This document shows positions 9,901-15,240 of a stretch of DNA of 15,240 nucleotides, piece by piece. The stretch covers positions 1 to 15,240 of the forward strand of contig CAYYNP010000242.1 in NCBI GenBank assembly GCA_964472545.1. The letters are read 5' to 3'. Every line of letters begins with the position of its first letter. Within the stretch, counting starts at the first letter, position 1. Below the pieces are notes generated by a model. That model was given only the letters and a program-made list of their open reading frames with translations. It was not told the origin of the DNA and did not search any database. This DNA comes from CAYYNP01 sp964472545 (lineage in GTDB: Bacteria > Planctomycetota > Planctomycetia > Pirellulales > Thermoguttaceae). The translations under genes and the position numbers were made by a program.

Positions 9901-12456
9901 CACGCCGGCACCGACCGGTTTTCGCTGCTGCTGCCGGCCGATCTGGCCGACGCGCAGATCACCGCGCCGATGCTGCGGCGCAAGACGGTTCAGCCGGTGG
10001 CCGGCGACCAGACCAAGGTCCGCGTGGTGCTGGAGTTTCAAGACGCGCTGCGCAACGAAGTTGCCGTGTTGATACAACGCGACCGGCTGTTGTTGCCGGA
10101 CACGTCGTACGCGGTGCCGCTGCCGGTGGTCGAAGACGCGCGGACCACGCAGCGTTTTGCCACGCTGGAGAGCGCCGGCCTTGGCGAGATCGTGATCGAG
10201 ACCCAAGAGGGGCTCAAAACGCTCCGCCGCCAACAGGCCGAATGGCAGACGCTGCAGCGGGTGTTGGGAACCGGGCTCAGCGAGGCCTTCCTGGCCGACG
10301 CCAACGCGGCCGACCCGCGGTTGACCTTCACGACCAAACGCCGTCAGACGGTCGAGACCACCGGCGCGCGGATCGGCCTGGCCGAAACCAACCTGGTGCT
10401 CGACGCCAACGGGGCCTATCGGGCGGAGGTGACCTACCACGTCGACAACCGCACGCAGCAGTATCTCAAAGTGCAACTGCCCGCCGACGCCGAACTTTGG
10501 GCCGTACGCGTGGCCGACGTGCCGGTCAAGCCGGTCAAGCCGGAGAAGAAGGACGCGGCCGAGGTCGTGCGGATTCCTTTGATCAAGACGGCGCCCGGCG
10601 AACTCGACTACGCCGTGGTGCTCTTCTATGGCGGCAAGCTGTCCACGCCGCGATGGTTGGGCACGGTCGACTTCCCCCTGGCGCGAACCGTCGACGTGAG
10701 CGTCGCGCGGAGCAACGTCCGTCTTTACGTGCCCCGCTCGCACGGCTGGTTCGATTTCGGCGGCACCATGCGCCACGTGGCCGAAGAGGCCGACCTGGCG
10801 GCCGAAACGCTGGCCTATCGGACCAAGCGGACCGAACGCCTGATGGAGACCGTCCGCCACGGCAACGAGTTCGACAAGGTCCGGGCGATGGGGAACCTGA
10901 AAAAGCAGATGGCGGAGACGGAGAGGTTCCGCGCGGCGTCCAGAGAGTTCGGCCCCAATGAGAAATGGAAAGCGGAAGCCATCACCAACTACAAGGCGAT
11001 GAGTGACGCACAGATCGAGCTTCTAGAGGCCGAGAACGCGCCCTTGGTGGCCGACGCACTGGACAACCGCGGCTCGATCAAGGGGTACGTCCAGGGCCAG
11101 GATATCGGCGTCACGAACTACAAGGCCGCGGCCGGAAGCAACTGGGTTGGCGAAGACTTCTGGACCGAAGAGCGAGGGCCGAGCAACGACGACTTTCCGC
11201 TGAACGACCGCTGGCTGCAGCGCAACAAGCTCTACAATCCACAGGTGGTGCAGCTCCCGGAGGGCAACGAGCAAGAATGGTCGGTGGGACTCGACATGCA
11301 ATTGCCGTCACAGCCGGCCGGTCAAGGCCAGCCCGCCAATCCGAGTATCGCCCGCGGCGAAACCAAGGCCCGCCTGGACCAGTCGCCGGATCGCCCGTTT
11401 CAGGTCTTTGGCCGCGATGTGCCCGGCTCCAACGACAAAGCCGTGCGGCTTTGGCAGTATCAGGAGAAGCTCAAGCAGCAGGACCGGGCTCAGGGAATCG
11501 CAGGGCAGCGCTTCGGTGTCCCCAGCGAACAGCCGAACGTCGGCAACGTCTTCATCCCCGACGCCAACGGCGACGGCCGGATCGACCGGCAGGACATCGT
11601 CGATTTGTACGAGGCTGTCAACCCCGAACTCTACGTTGCCCGAGGCGGCGACAGCAACGCCGACGGCGCGGTCGACGGGCAGGATATTCAGAGGCTGGTC
11701 GAAGGCGTGAACGTCAGCCCCGACGGATCGGTCGCCGGCAAAGACCTGAGCAAACTGGTTGCCAACCTCTACATTGCCCCGGGCGGCGACAGCAACGCCG
11801 ACGGCAGCATCGACGGGCAGGACATCGCCGATCTGATCGTCAACTTCAACCTGCAAGGCGATTCGCCCGACCGCGACTGGGCCGACGGCCAGGACATCAC
11901 CGATCTGATCACCAACTTCACCGGCGACCCCGGCCCGGCCGATTCGGGTTCGATGAGCGTCGAGTATGATTATCAGACCGGCGAATTCCGCGTGATGGCC
12001 GACGACGTGACGAGTTGGAGTTTGACCAGCCCCGGCAGTTTCTCCGCGCAACGCGGCGCGGGCCGTCCGGCCAGCGGCCTGAGAAGCCTGCGGCTGCAAC
12101 TGCCGAATCGCGACCTCGGTTTCTACGACGAGTATCTCTTCACCACGCCCCGCGGCCAGATCGAAATCACCGCCCGGGCGGTCTCCCGCAGTTCGCTCTT
12201 GCGGCTGAGCCACCTCGGCGGCCTGGTGGCGGTGCTGATCGCGGCCGGCGGTCTGCGGCGGATGATCCGGCGAGGACGTTTCGCCTGGGTAGCCCGGCGG
12301 GACGTTGCGTGGCTGATGATCGTCGCAGGCCTGCTGTCGCTGCTGACCGGCGTCTTCCCGGTCCTCGGCGGCATCCTGCTGCTGGCGGCCGTCGGCTCGT
12401 TGTTGCGGATTGCCCTGCAAACCCCCGCCGAGACAACCGAACCGGCCGCCGCGTGA
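3988..12456 (+). CDS. Giant exported protein: two fused homologues (modules 2a and 2b) with dockerin-like EF-hand array
   Basis: Function is unknown. Length is 2822 residues from the ATG at 3988. Module 2a has a signal peptide (residues 1-22, ending SAAA-G), a paired motif at 49-56 and 67-78, and beta-rich domains to about 960. It then has an Ala/Thr stretch, a Pro-rich insert (about 1012-1160), a GVRSLDI juxtamembrane segment (about 1165) and helices at about 1204-1221, 1228-1246 and 1257-1276. Module 2b has a signal-peptide-like segment at 1288-1312, a paired motif at 1357-1362 and 1375-1386, and beta-rich domains to about 2278. It then has a charged insert (2279-2510), five EF-hand-like loops (2525-2636), a GLRSLRL segment and helices at about 2743-2756, 2773-2789 and 2790-2807. 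Pro291-x15-Trp307 in 2a and Pro1619-x15-Trp1635 in 2b match module 1. GRHSL recurs at 164-168 and 1490-1494. YLxVQLPxxxxLW recurs at 839-851 and 2159-2171. The reading frame is open throughout, so this is one gene, not a frameshift artefact. It probably shares a transcript with the gene before it. Confidence 0.93.
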   Translation: MVKPSIALLLAVAAVLAPSAAAGGIVIPPPKNGPSQEPADRDTAVTREIFVPFEGLEALLRNQPRRVLLSREQFEELIEKAEKSPDVDAPHAAVLAAADYTATIRRQRAHFQGTLTLEVLNDGLQVIELDLAHLGLFDAKLDGRDAAIYRRSDGRLLLLAEGAGRHSLTLEMIAPVETTAARQLLRYRLPHAPATRLRLTVPGDVEVKDGADVIRREVDPEAAETRFELLARRGDTTLQMTLNSRLRRNRQAVVASSVLIDEVTEGYERLHARLSMDVLHQAVEQFRFAVPEGFEVDKVDSPQLSRWEVTDGADGRVLDVRLRSPATETVVLDVSAVSVDARLDAWTFPQLRPIGDEIVGEASVLGLLLDNRLQAESVVAEGRLIRLDTPKLRSALPPSLLSPERGVAAVRSIVAYYAPQGDFAVKARFVRPPAEMAVRGNVLLIVSQKGHEALGGLALVPTVEKLFGFDLAIPSEWHVRAITGNDEQPLQFERDDPADGPAIVHVRVPEGMPPGKEYQVNFEATYTPEGWFSGWEGDDAGRQIEFPVFDVVGATSHEGAIAVQVRDDMRVTPEDLQGQLTPLGEPQKADYGLGEIAASLAYHYGQPGYAAKLLVERIRPRLTARSFSLLRVEPDSLSVRYEVIYSVERARVGRVALLMPKDATPESLAVRGLGGTRVKHQQSRIEGDMRRWTVQLERPRLGKIHLAVAFSRPAAVRTLTEMPLPLVTAAADGLDYQSGVVAVEGNADLEITPNPETGVRLLDVGELADASFQPGKRLLGVWGYVGEPTDATLPIGIAPRDTRAVPTAVVQRAALSTRLSVDGNAQTQASFLLRTKASYLTVQLPDESQLWSAHVGQTAIKPQRQESNLLIGLPGASGDVRLLRIVYTTPVEGLGLSGNVRLPAPKLFLRGPSGAEPIEVPLNDLVWRVYPPAGYQITRSDGTVVPDGLRPPELAAVSVAKGLIACPAWLSADLDSLMPHAPPYGLTSKATATKTAATATAAVTMVDTSRSMERHYSEDLDISAPDSFTLEDRQLGGFDAEPIPPAPDPVAAVDMTGGTLTVQPPMDPPMDPFDTPPPVDPPALPPMIELPDIPGLPPVPGRDEYETYRDTQPGIVTDPLTLRHSLDVDHDRSASVGMGRRGVFADEAGEVQATAKQPRRRELAGVRSLDIRWTDTGDAITFRSLGVAPALDVRLANRQRVDALAWGLALIVLLWGLAITGRSAASKVRLIGVVAVLATVAPLLYASDNAVYVCNPSFFVAMALVPYYLAAVVLRQFARLICRGCCHARTKKAAAAAGLLIAALIPTADVLAVDPPNPKSAAALNLNPSSPTAAGAFQYVLQLADPPKPIDVPKDAVILPYDPKSATGVADADKLLVPYDKYVELYNRAYPNAKLEEPKPPVDYALAGAAYEVLLTGEDYLLLTGRLQIDVFADGYVTIPLGLAGGALARAELDGKPARLKVAQVAPNTKQSKPQAAGPSPVVLYVSGKGRHSLDVDVRLALRREGGWRAAEGVLPSAPAAALSITVPQPQTELQLGPVDARRTFQSETADEEIDTALANGGAVQLRWRPKVAAGQIDRSLTAQSFGVLDVQEDGLRLVWQVELKFPGAQRGEFRLGVPAGYLVEKVEGPNVRGWQDPDPATGDTLNVTLLKAAEEQETLVVHLWRRGKVGQDDEVGQDALAQFDVPAVTVPEAAMHGGQLTVRRSPLLDVRVLEPGKTSRIDLTGKAAELAGGEDSATSGLGIRAYQAYRFGSLPMAMRLAATPSQARVSADVQTIVRIRPHLQSIETAVVLDVQGPPIHRSEIFLPDGLDDLRVLCARPLQWAVTDVDGRQLLTVDLATGRPEGDDTPLVIHGTLGRAATPGDLPLPVFEARNVTQQTGQFAVQADEAYDVTAAELRNCRIGPQRELYGWLQTAQRQATRLALKTDGPDYAGTVRLTRRQPTVSCFTISNVKVTDRTVEQTIVLNYNIEHAGTDRFSLLLPADLADAQITAPMLRRKTVQPVAGDQTKVRVVLEFQDALRNEVAVLIQRDRLLLPDTSYAVPLPVVEDARTTQRFATLESAGLGEIVIETQEGLKTLRRQQAEWQTLQRVLGTGLSEAFLADANAADPRLTFTTKRRQTVETTGARIGLAETNLVLDANGAYRAEVTYHVDNRTQQYLKVQLPADAELWAVRVADVPVKPVKPEKKDAAEVVRIPLIKTAPGELDYAVVLFYGGKLSTPRWLGTVDFPLARTVDVSVARSNVRLYVPRSHGWFDFGGTMRHVAEEADLAAETLAYRTKRTERLMETVRHGNEFDKVRAMGNLKKQMAETERFRAASREFGPNEKWKAEAITNYKAMSDAQIELLEAENAPLVADALDNRGSIKGYVQGQDIGVTNYKAAAGSNWVGEDFWTEERGPSNDDFPLNDRWLQRNKLYNPQVVQLPEGNEQEWSVGLDMQLPSQPAGQGQPANPSIARGETKARLDQSPDRPFQVFGRDVPGSNDKAVRLWQYQEKLKQQDRAQGIAGQRFGVPSEQPNVGNVFIPDANGDGRIDRQDIVDLYEAVNPELYVARGGDSNADGAVDGQDIQRLVEGVNVSPDGSVAGKDLSKLVANLYIAPGGDSNADGSIDGQDIADLIVNFNLQGDSPDRDWADGQDITDLITNFTGDPGPADSGSMSVEYDYQTGEFRVMADDVTSWSLTSPGSFSAQRGAGRPASGLRSLRLQLPNRDLGFYDEYLFTTPRGQIEITARAVSRSSLLRLSHLGGLVAVLIAAGGLRRMIRRGRFAWVARRDVAWLMIVAGLLSLLTGVFPVLGGILLLAAVGSLLRIALQTPAETTEPAAA
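7021..7470 (+). other. Pro-rich, lower-G+C insert between the beta domains and helices of module 2a
   Basis: Residues about 1012-1161 of the giant protein lack the beta-strand pattern seen on both sides. They include a Pro/Asp-rich tract (1064-1101) with PPMDPPMDP and PPPVDPPALPP. By hand count, bases 7021-7080 are 53% G+C, against 75% for 6661-6720. The insert ends just before the juxtamembrane GVRSLDI segment. It is probably a flexible spacer holding the exported domains away from the membrane. Confidence 0.6.
7588..7923 (+). other. Fusion junction: three membrane helices followed by an internal signal-peptide-like segment
   Basis: Residues 1204-1221, 1228-1246 and 1257-1276 form three hydrophobic helices. 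A basic stretch (RQFARL, then RTKK) should lie in the cytoplasm. Residues 1293-1306 are a short hydrophobic core of Ala, Leu and Ile, and 1307-1312 (TADVLA) fit a signal peptidase site before Val1313. The three parts (basic, hydrophobic, cleavable) are those of a complete Sec signal peptide placed internally. Three crossings from an exported N terminus end in the cytoplasm, so the segment is oriented to export what follows. Whether it is cleaved cannot be told from sequence. Confidence 0.65.
11560..11895 (+). repeat. Dockerin-like EF-hand array (five loops, two degenerate)
   Basis: Twelve-residue calcium-loop patterns start at residues 2525 (DANGDGRIDRQD), 2555 (DSNADGAVDGQD), 2575 (NVSPDGSVAGKD), 2601 (DSNADGSIDGQD) and 2625 (DSPDRDWADGQD). 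Loops 1, 2 and 4 keep Asp at positions 1, 5, 9 and 12 with Gly at 6, as in dockerin type I and EF-hand loops. Loop 3 has Asn at position 1 and Ala at 9. Loop 5 lacks the central Gly and hydrophobic residue. Dockerin repeats normally come in pairs; the paired helices (DIVDLYEAV, DIADLIVNF, DITDLITNF) are visible. Calcium binding and an unknown cohesin-like partner are inferred. Confidence 0.8.
11644..11823 (+). repeat. 138-base period direct repeat within the dockerin array
   Basis: The 24 bases from 11644 recur exactly from 11782. The match resumes after two changed codons at GACGGGCAGGA. The period is 138 bases, or 46 residues, meaning two loops. The array therefore seems to have grown by duplicating a two-loop unit, not single loops. 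Confidence 0.8.
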
Positions 12457-12485
12457 GAATTCACGGTGCCCGATTCAATCGTGGC

Positions 12486-12562
12486 GGGTGCCATGCCCAC
12501 GCTTGCGTGGGCATGTTGCCTATCGCGCGCGGCATGCCCACGCGAGCGTGGGCATGGCACCC
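12486..12562. repeat. Nested palindromic intergenic element (REP-like doublet), possible bidirectional terminator
   Basis: The left arm (12486-12515) and right arm (12533-12562) are 30-base inverted repeats with one mismatch, separated by 17 bases. Each arm is itself a hairpin with an 11-base-pair stem, CATGCCCACGC against GCGTGGGCATG (12492-12515 and 12533-12556), and a two-base centre (TT or GA). The element ends nine bases beyond the stop of the minus-strand gene and begins 30 bases beyond the plus-strand stop. It lies between convergent genes and lacks T runs. I recall this palindrome as common between genes in planctomycete genomes. That memory and the hairpin doublet suggest a REP-type mobile palindrome that also limits read-through. 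Confidence 0.75.
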
Positions 12563-12570
12563 AGTCGAGA

Positions 12571-15078
12571 TTACCGCTCCAAACTCCACAGATGCACCGT
12601 CGAATCCGCGTTGGCGGTGGCCAGCGTCTTGCCGTCGGGGGAGAACGACAGGTCGCTGATCCGATAGACGTCGCCGTCGAAGACCGCGATCTGGCGGCCG
12701 GTGCTCACTTCCCAGAGCCGTGCCGTGCCGTCCCAGCCGCACGAGGCCAGGCGGCTGCCGTCGGGCGAGAAGGCGATGCGGCCGAGACTGACGTGCGCGC
12801 CGAGCTTTCCCGCCAGGGCCTGGCGGCGCATGTCCCACAGCAGGATCGCCTGGTTGCTGCATCCGACGGCCAGCAGACCGCCGTCGGGTGAGAACGCCAA
12901 ACTGGCGATGCTGCCGGTGTGGCCCATCTCGAGTTTCGTGCCGCGCTTCTGCCCGTAACCGTCGATATCGAGCACGTCTTCCTGGAGCATCCGGTCCAAC
13001 GGCCAGAGCGTCGGCTTGGCCGTGCCGGAGCAATCGCCGGAGACCACGAACTCTGAATCGGGTGAAACGGCGACCGCGGCCAGCGACGTGCCGCAGTTGA
13101 TTCTCAGCCGGCTCTCGTGCGATTTCAAATCGAGGCAGTGGATATCGGCGTCGGAGGCGACGGAAATCAACAGCCCGTGCTTCATGTCGAAGGTCAGATC
13201 GGTCACGCGCGACCCATGCGCACGGACGGTCGTTCGCTTCTCCGTGCCGTGGTTCCAGACGTGGATCTGCCCGGAGTTGTCGCCGATGGCCAGCAGCCTG
13301 CCGTCGGGCGAGAAACGTACGCAGTAGACGAAACTGCCGATGTCGAAACGCTGGATTTCCTCGCCCGTGGCCACGTTCCAGAGCCGCACCGTAAGGTCGT
13401 TTCCGCCGGAGGCCACCACGCGGCCGTCGGGCGAATAGGCAACGCACAGTAGCATCGCCGTATGGCCGCGGCGCTCTTCGATTCGCACGTTTTTGTCCAG
13501 ATCGAGCACTTGCACCAGGCAGCCGTGATCGCCACCGGCCAGCAGCCTACCGCCGGGCGAAAGGGCCAGCGCCGACCGCCAGCGATCGAAGCCGCTCCAC
13601 TGCTTCTGCACGCGGGCGAGATGCCCCGGCGGTCCGGTGAGGATCGTGTACTGGCTCTTGGCCAACGCCAAGAGGTCGGTGAGGTTGGCGTAGCCCACGT
13701 CGGCCACTTTGGCCAGATCGCCCCAGGTGACGGCCGTGGTGTTCGGATCGAGCCCGGGTAATTGGGCCAGTCGATCGGTGGCCAGGTCCCAGAGCCACAG
13801 GTTTCCGGGGCTCTTGCTGAGGACCAGGAATCGTCCGTCGGGCGTGAAGAACGACCAGAGGAGGCCCACGTTGCGCTCGGTCAGTTTCCGCGCCGCCGGG
13901 GCGAGCACGAGCGGATCGGTCGATTGGATTTCCAGGATGTGCGCACCTGTGTTCAGCCAGCGGCCGTCGGGCGAGATCGACAGCGCGCGGCCTTGTCCCC
14001 AGTGGCAGGCGAGGCGTTTGATCTCGGCCGACGTCCGCAGGTCCCAGAAACGGACCAGTTTGTCGCGGCCGGCGGAGACCAGGATCTGGCTTTGGGGCAG
14101 AAAGACCAGCCCAAGGACCTCGTGCGTGTGGCCGGTCAACACCCGCTGCAACAAGCCGCTGCGGGCGTCGAATAAGCGGATCGAGCCGTCGTGCCCGCCA
14201 CAGGCCAGCATCCGTCCGTCGGGCGTGTAGGCCAGCGCCCTCACGCCGGCGGGGGCCCGGAATCGCTCGGTACCGAACTTCGCCACCGGCCGGCGGACGA
14301 CCTGCGGCAGCGACCACTTGGGTACCCTTGGCGGCGGCGTGGCCGAACGGTCTTTTGTCAGCAGCGCGACCATCTCGTGCTGGTTGCGCCACCTGGCGTC
14401 GTCGACCGCCGTATCGCCGCCGCGGTCTTTGTGCAGCGGATCGGCGCCGTATTGCAGCAGCAGTTCCACAATCTCCTTGTTACCCCGCCAGACGGCCCCT
14501 TGAAGCAGCGACTCGCCGGAGTCGTCGGCCCAGTTGGGATCGGCGCCGCCGTCGAGCAACGCGCGGACCGCTTCCTTCGAGCCGGTCCAAATGGCGTAGT
14601 CGAGCACCGGCTCGCCGTCCTCGTCGGTCGCGTTGACGTCGGCCCCGTCGCGGACCAGGGCTTCGACGGCGTTGGCCGAGCCGCCCCAGAGCACGTCGTG
14701 GAACCGCTCGTACCCGGGCACCAGCCGCGGCTTCAGCGGCCGACCCGGGCCGGCCGTCGACGGCACCACCTTCAGCGGTCGGATCTGTCCGGATTGATCG
14801 AACTCGTTGACCCAGACCGACCCGACTTGCGAACTCCGCGACGGCGGGGATGGATCTTCAGGAGGCTCTTCGCCACCGGGCTCCTCTGGCGAGGCCGGCT
14901 CGGGCGATTCTGGCTCGGCCCGCGGTTCTTCGGGCACTTCCGGTGGTTCTTCGGGCGCCGGCTCTGCCAGCGGTTTCTCCGACGGCGGCACGCCCATGGC
15001 TGCCGGCAGAAACCAAATCGTCAGACCGACGATCGCGAGCAAGAGAGCCCATCGTTTGCAGGGAAGCACCACCGTCAT
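12571..15078 (-). CDS. Exported ankyrin-repeat and WD40-repeat protein
   Basis: The 835-residue protein is probably an exported protein-interaction scaffold; no enzyme domain is seen. Residues 1-29 form a signal peptide or membrane anchor (Lys8-Arg9, hydrophobic 10-24, possible cleavage after Gly29). No lipobox cysteine is present. Residues 30-85 are Pro/Glu-rich and likely disordered. Four ankyrin repeats span about 124-243, with Gly155, Gly188 and Gly221 exactly 33 apart and GAD motifs at 145, 178 and 211. About thirteen WD40 blades span about 275-835, many with SPDGR turns and LW or LF endings. Blades near 365-535 are degenerate. The final seven blades (about 537-835) look regular enough for one seven-bladed propeller, and the first six or so may form a second. 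The gene is convergent with the giant gene, so it is transcribed separately. A GGGAG site lies eight bases before its ATG. Confidence 0.93.
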   Translation of the reverse strand: MTVVLPCKRWALLLAIVGLTIWFLPAAMGVPPSEKPLAEPAPEEPPEVPEEPRAEPESPEPASPEEPGGEEPPEDPSPPSRSSQVGSVWVNEFDQSGQIRPLKVVPSTAGPGRPLKPRLVPGYERFHDVLWGGSANAVEALVRDGADVNATDEDGEPVLDYAIWTGSKEAVRALLDGGADPNWADDSGESLLQGAVWRGNKEIVELLLQYGADPLHKDRGGDTAVDDARWRNQHEMVALLTKDRSATPPPRVPKWSLPQVVRRPVAKFGTERFRAPAGVRALAYTPDGRMLACGGHDGSIRLFDARSGLLQRVLTGHTHEVLGLVFLPQSQILVSAGRDKLVRFWDLRTSAEIKRLACHWGQGRALSISPDGRWLNTGAHILEIQSTDPLVLAPAARKLTERNVGLLWSFFTPDGRFLVLSKSPGNLWLWDLATDRLAQLPGLDPNTTAVTWGDLAKVADVGYANLTDLLALAKSQYTILTGPPGHLARVQKQWSGFDRWRSALALSPGGRLLAGGDHGCLVQVLDLDKNVRIEERRGHTAMLLCVAYSPDGRVVASGGNDLTVRLWNVATGEEIQRFDIGSFVYCVRFSPDGRLLAIGDNSGQIHVWNHGTEKRTTVRAHGSRVTDLTFDMKHGLLISVASDADIHCLDLKSHESRLRINCGTSLAAVAVSPDSEFVVSGDCSGTAKPTLWPLDRMLQEDVLDIDGYGQKRGTKLEMGHTGSIASLAFSPDGGLLAVGCSNQAILLWDMRRQALAGKLGAHVSLGRIAFSPDGSRLASCGWDGTARLWEVSTGRQIAVFDGDVYRISDLSFSPDGKTLATANADSTVHLWSLER

Positions 15079-15084
15079 GACGTA

Positions 15085-15091
15085 TTCTCCC
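15085..15091 (-). promoter_or_regulatory. Ribosome binding site for the ankyrin/WD40 gene
   Basis: On the minus strand GGGAGAA (complement of 15085-15091) precedes the ATG at 15078-15076, with eight bases between GGGAG and ATG. It supports the chosen start. No convincing -10/-35 pair was found between this site and the window end. Confidence 0.65.
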
Positions 15092-15140
15092 GTGAGTCGA
15101 GACGTTCCCCCTTCCTATCCGACGACCACTGCCGGTCGAG

Positions 15141-15196
15141 AGTTCCCAGCCCCCAGTTGCCAGCCCCCAGTTGCCAGCCCCCAGTTGCCAGCCCCC
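15141..15196. repeat. Four tandem copies of a 14-bp repeat upstream of the ankyrin/WD40 gene
   Basis: The unit AGTTGCCAGCCCCC occurs perfectly at 15155-15168, 15169-15182 and 15183-15196. A fourth copy at 15141-15154 has one change (AGTTCCCAGCCCCC). The array is 63-118 bases upstream of the minus-strand start codon. It could be a simple minisatellite or a repeated binding site; the sequence does not decide. There are no spacers, so it is not a CRISPR array. No gene was recognised in the rest of 15079-15240. Confidence 0.9.
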
Positions 15197-15240
15197 GCCG
15201 ACCGGTCGCTCCCCCAGGAGAACTGCAAAGTCGATTCGCG

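Noticed and set aside
12461..12667. Small open frames crossing the palindrome, with peptides such as MPTLAWAC
   Set aside because: They are translations of the palindromic element itself, with no start signal. They should not be annotated as genes.
12638..14230. Recurrent DNA string CCGTCGGGCGAGAA and close variants
   Set aside because: It encodes the SPDG turn of each WD40 blade on the minus strand, so protein repeats explain it.
15141..15196. Tandem array considered as a CRISPR
   Set aside because: Units are 14 bases and directly abutting, with no unique spacers.

Overview
The window looks like chromosomal DNA of a planctomycete, most likely Pirellulales-like. This is inferred from family content, not from a marker gene. 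It has high G+C coding sequence, very large exported proteins of unknown function, a dockerin-type EF-hand array, an exported ankyrin/WD40 protein, and a palindromic intergenic element built on ATGCCCACGC. No rRNA, tRNA, transposase, phage gene or CRISPR array is visible.

Layout. Bases 1-179 are a leader with a plausible promoter, a stem-loop and a ribosome binding site. Bases 180-3995 (+) encode a 1271-residue protein with a signal peptide, a beta-rich exported region, three membrane helices and a repetitive acidic tail. Bases 3988-12456 (+) overlap the first gene by 8 bases and encode a 2822-residue protein. It is best read as two further copies of the same architecture fused end to end. 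Copy 2a has a signal peptide, an exported region and three helices. Copy 2b has an internal signal-peptide-like segment, an exported region, a dockerin-like EF-hand array and three helices. Bases 12457-12570 separate convergent genes and hold a nested palindrome. Bases 12571-15078 (-) encode an 835-residue protein with a signal peptide, a Pro/Glu linker, four ankyrin repeats and about thirteen WD40 blades. Bases 15079-15240 are upstream of that gene and hold four copies of a 14-bp tandem repeat.

How it may work together. The two plus-strand genes are translationally coupled and encode three homologous modules. Three short motifs keep recognisable form or identical spacing in all three: a pair of hydrophobic-Pro-Tyr-Glu segments near the N terminus, a Pro-x15-Trp motif, and a Leu-Pro-x-Asp/Glu motif. 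I read them as an envelope-anchored, paralogous, probably co-assembling set. No enzymatic signature was seen in any of them. The minus-strand gene encodes an exported protein-interaction scaffold. It has its own transcription unit, and a link with its neighbours is only suggested by adjacency.

Most notable point: the large protein carries a well-formed signal-peptide-like segment in its middle (residues about 1288-1312). It follows an odd number of membrane helices, so the topology is right for it to export the second half. Cleavage there would yield two mature proteins from one reading frame.
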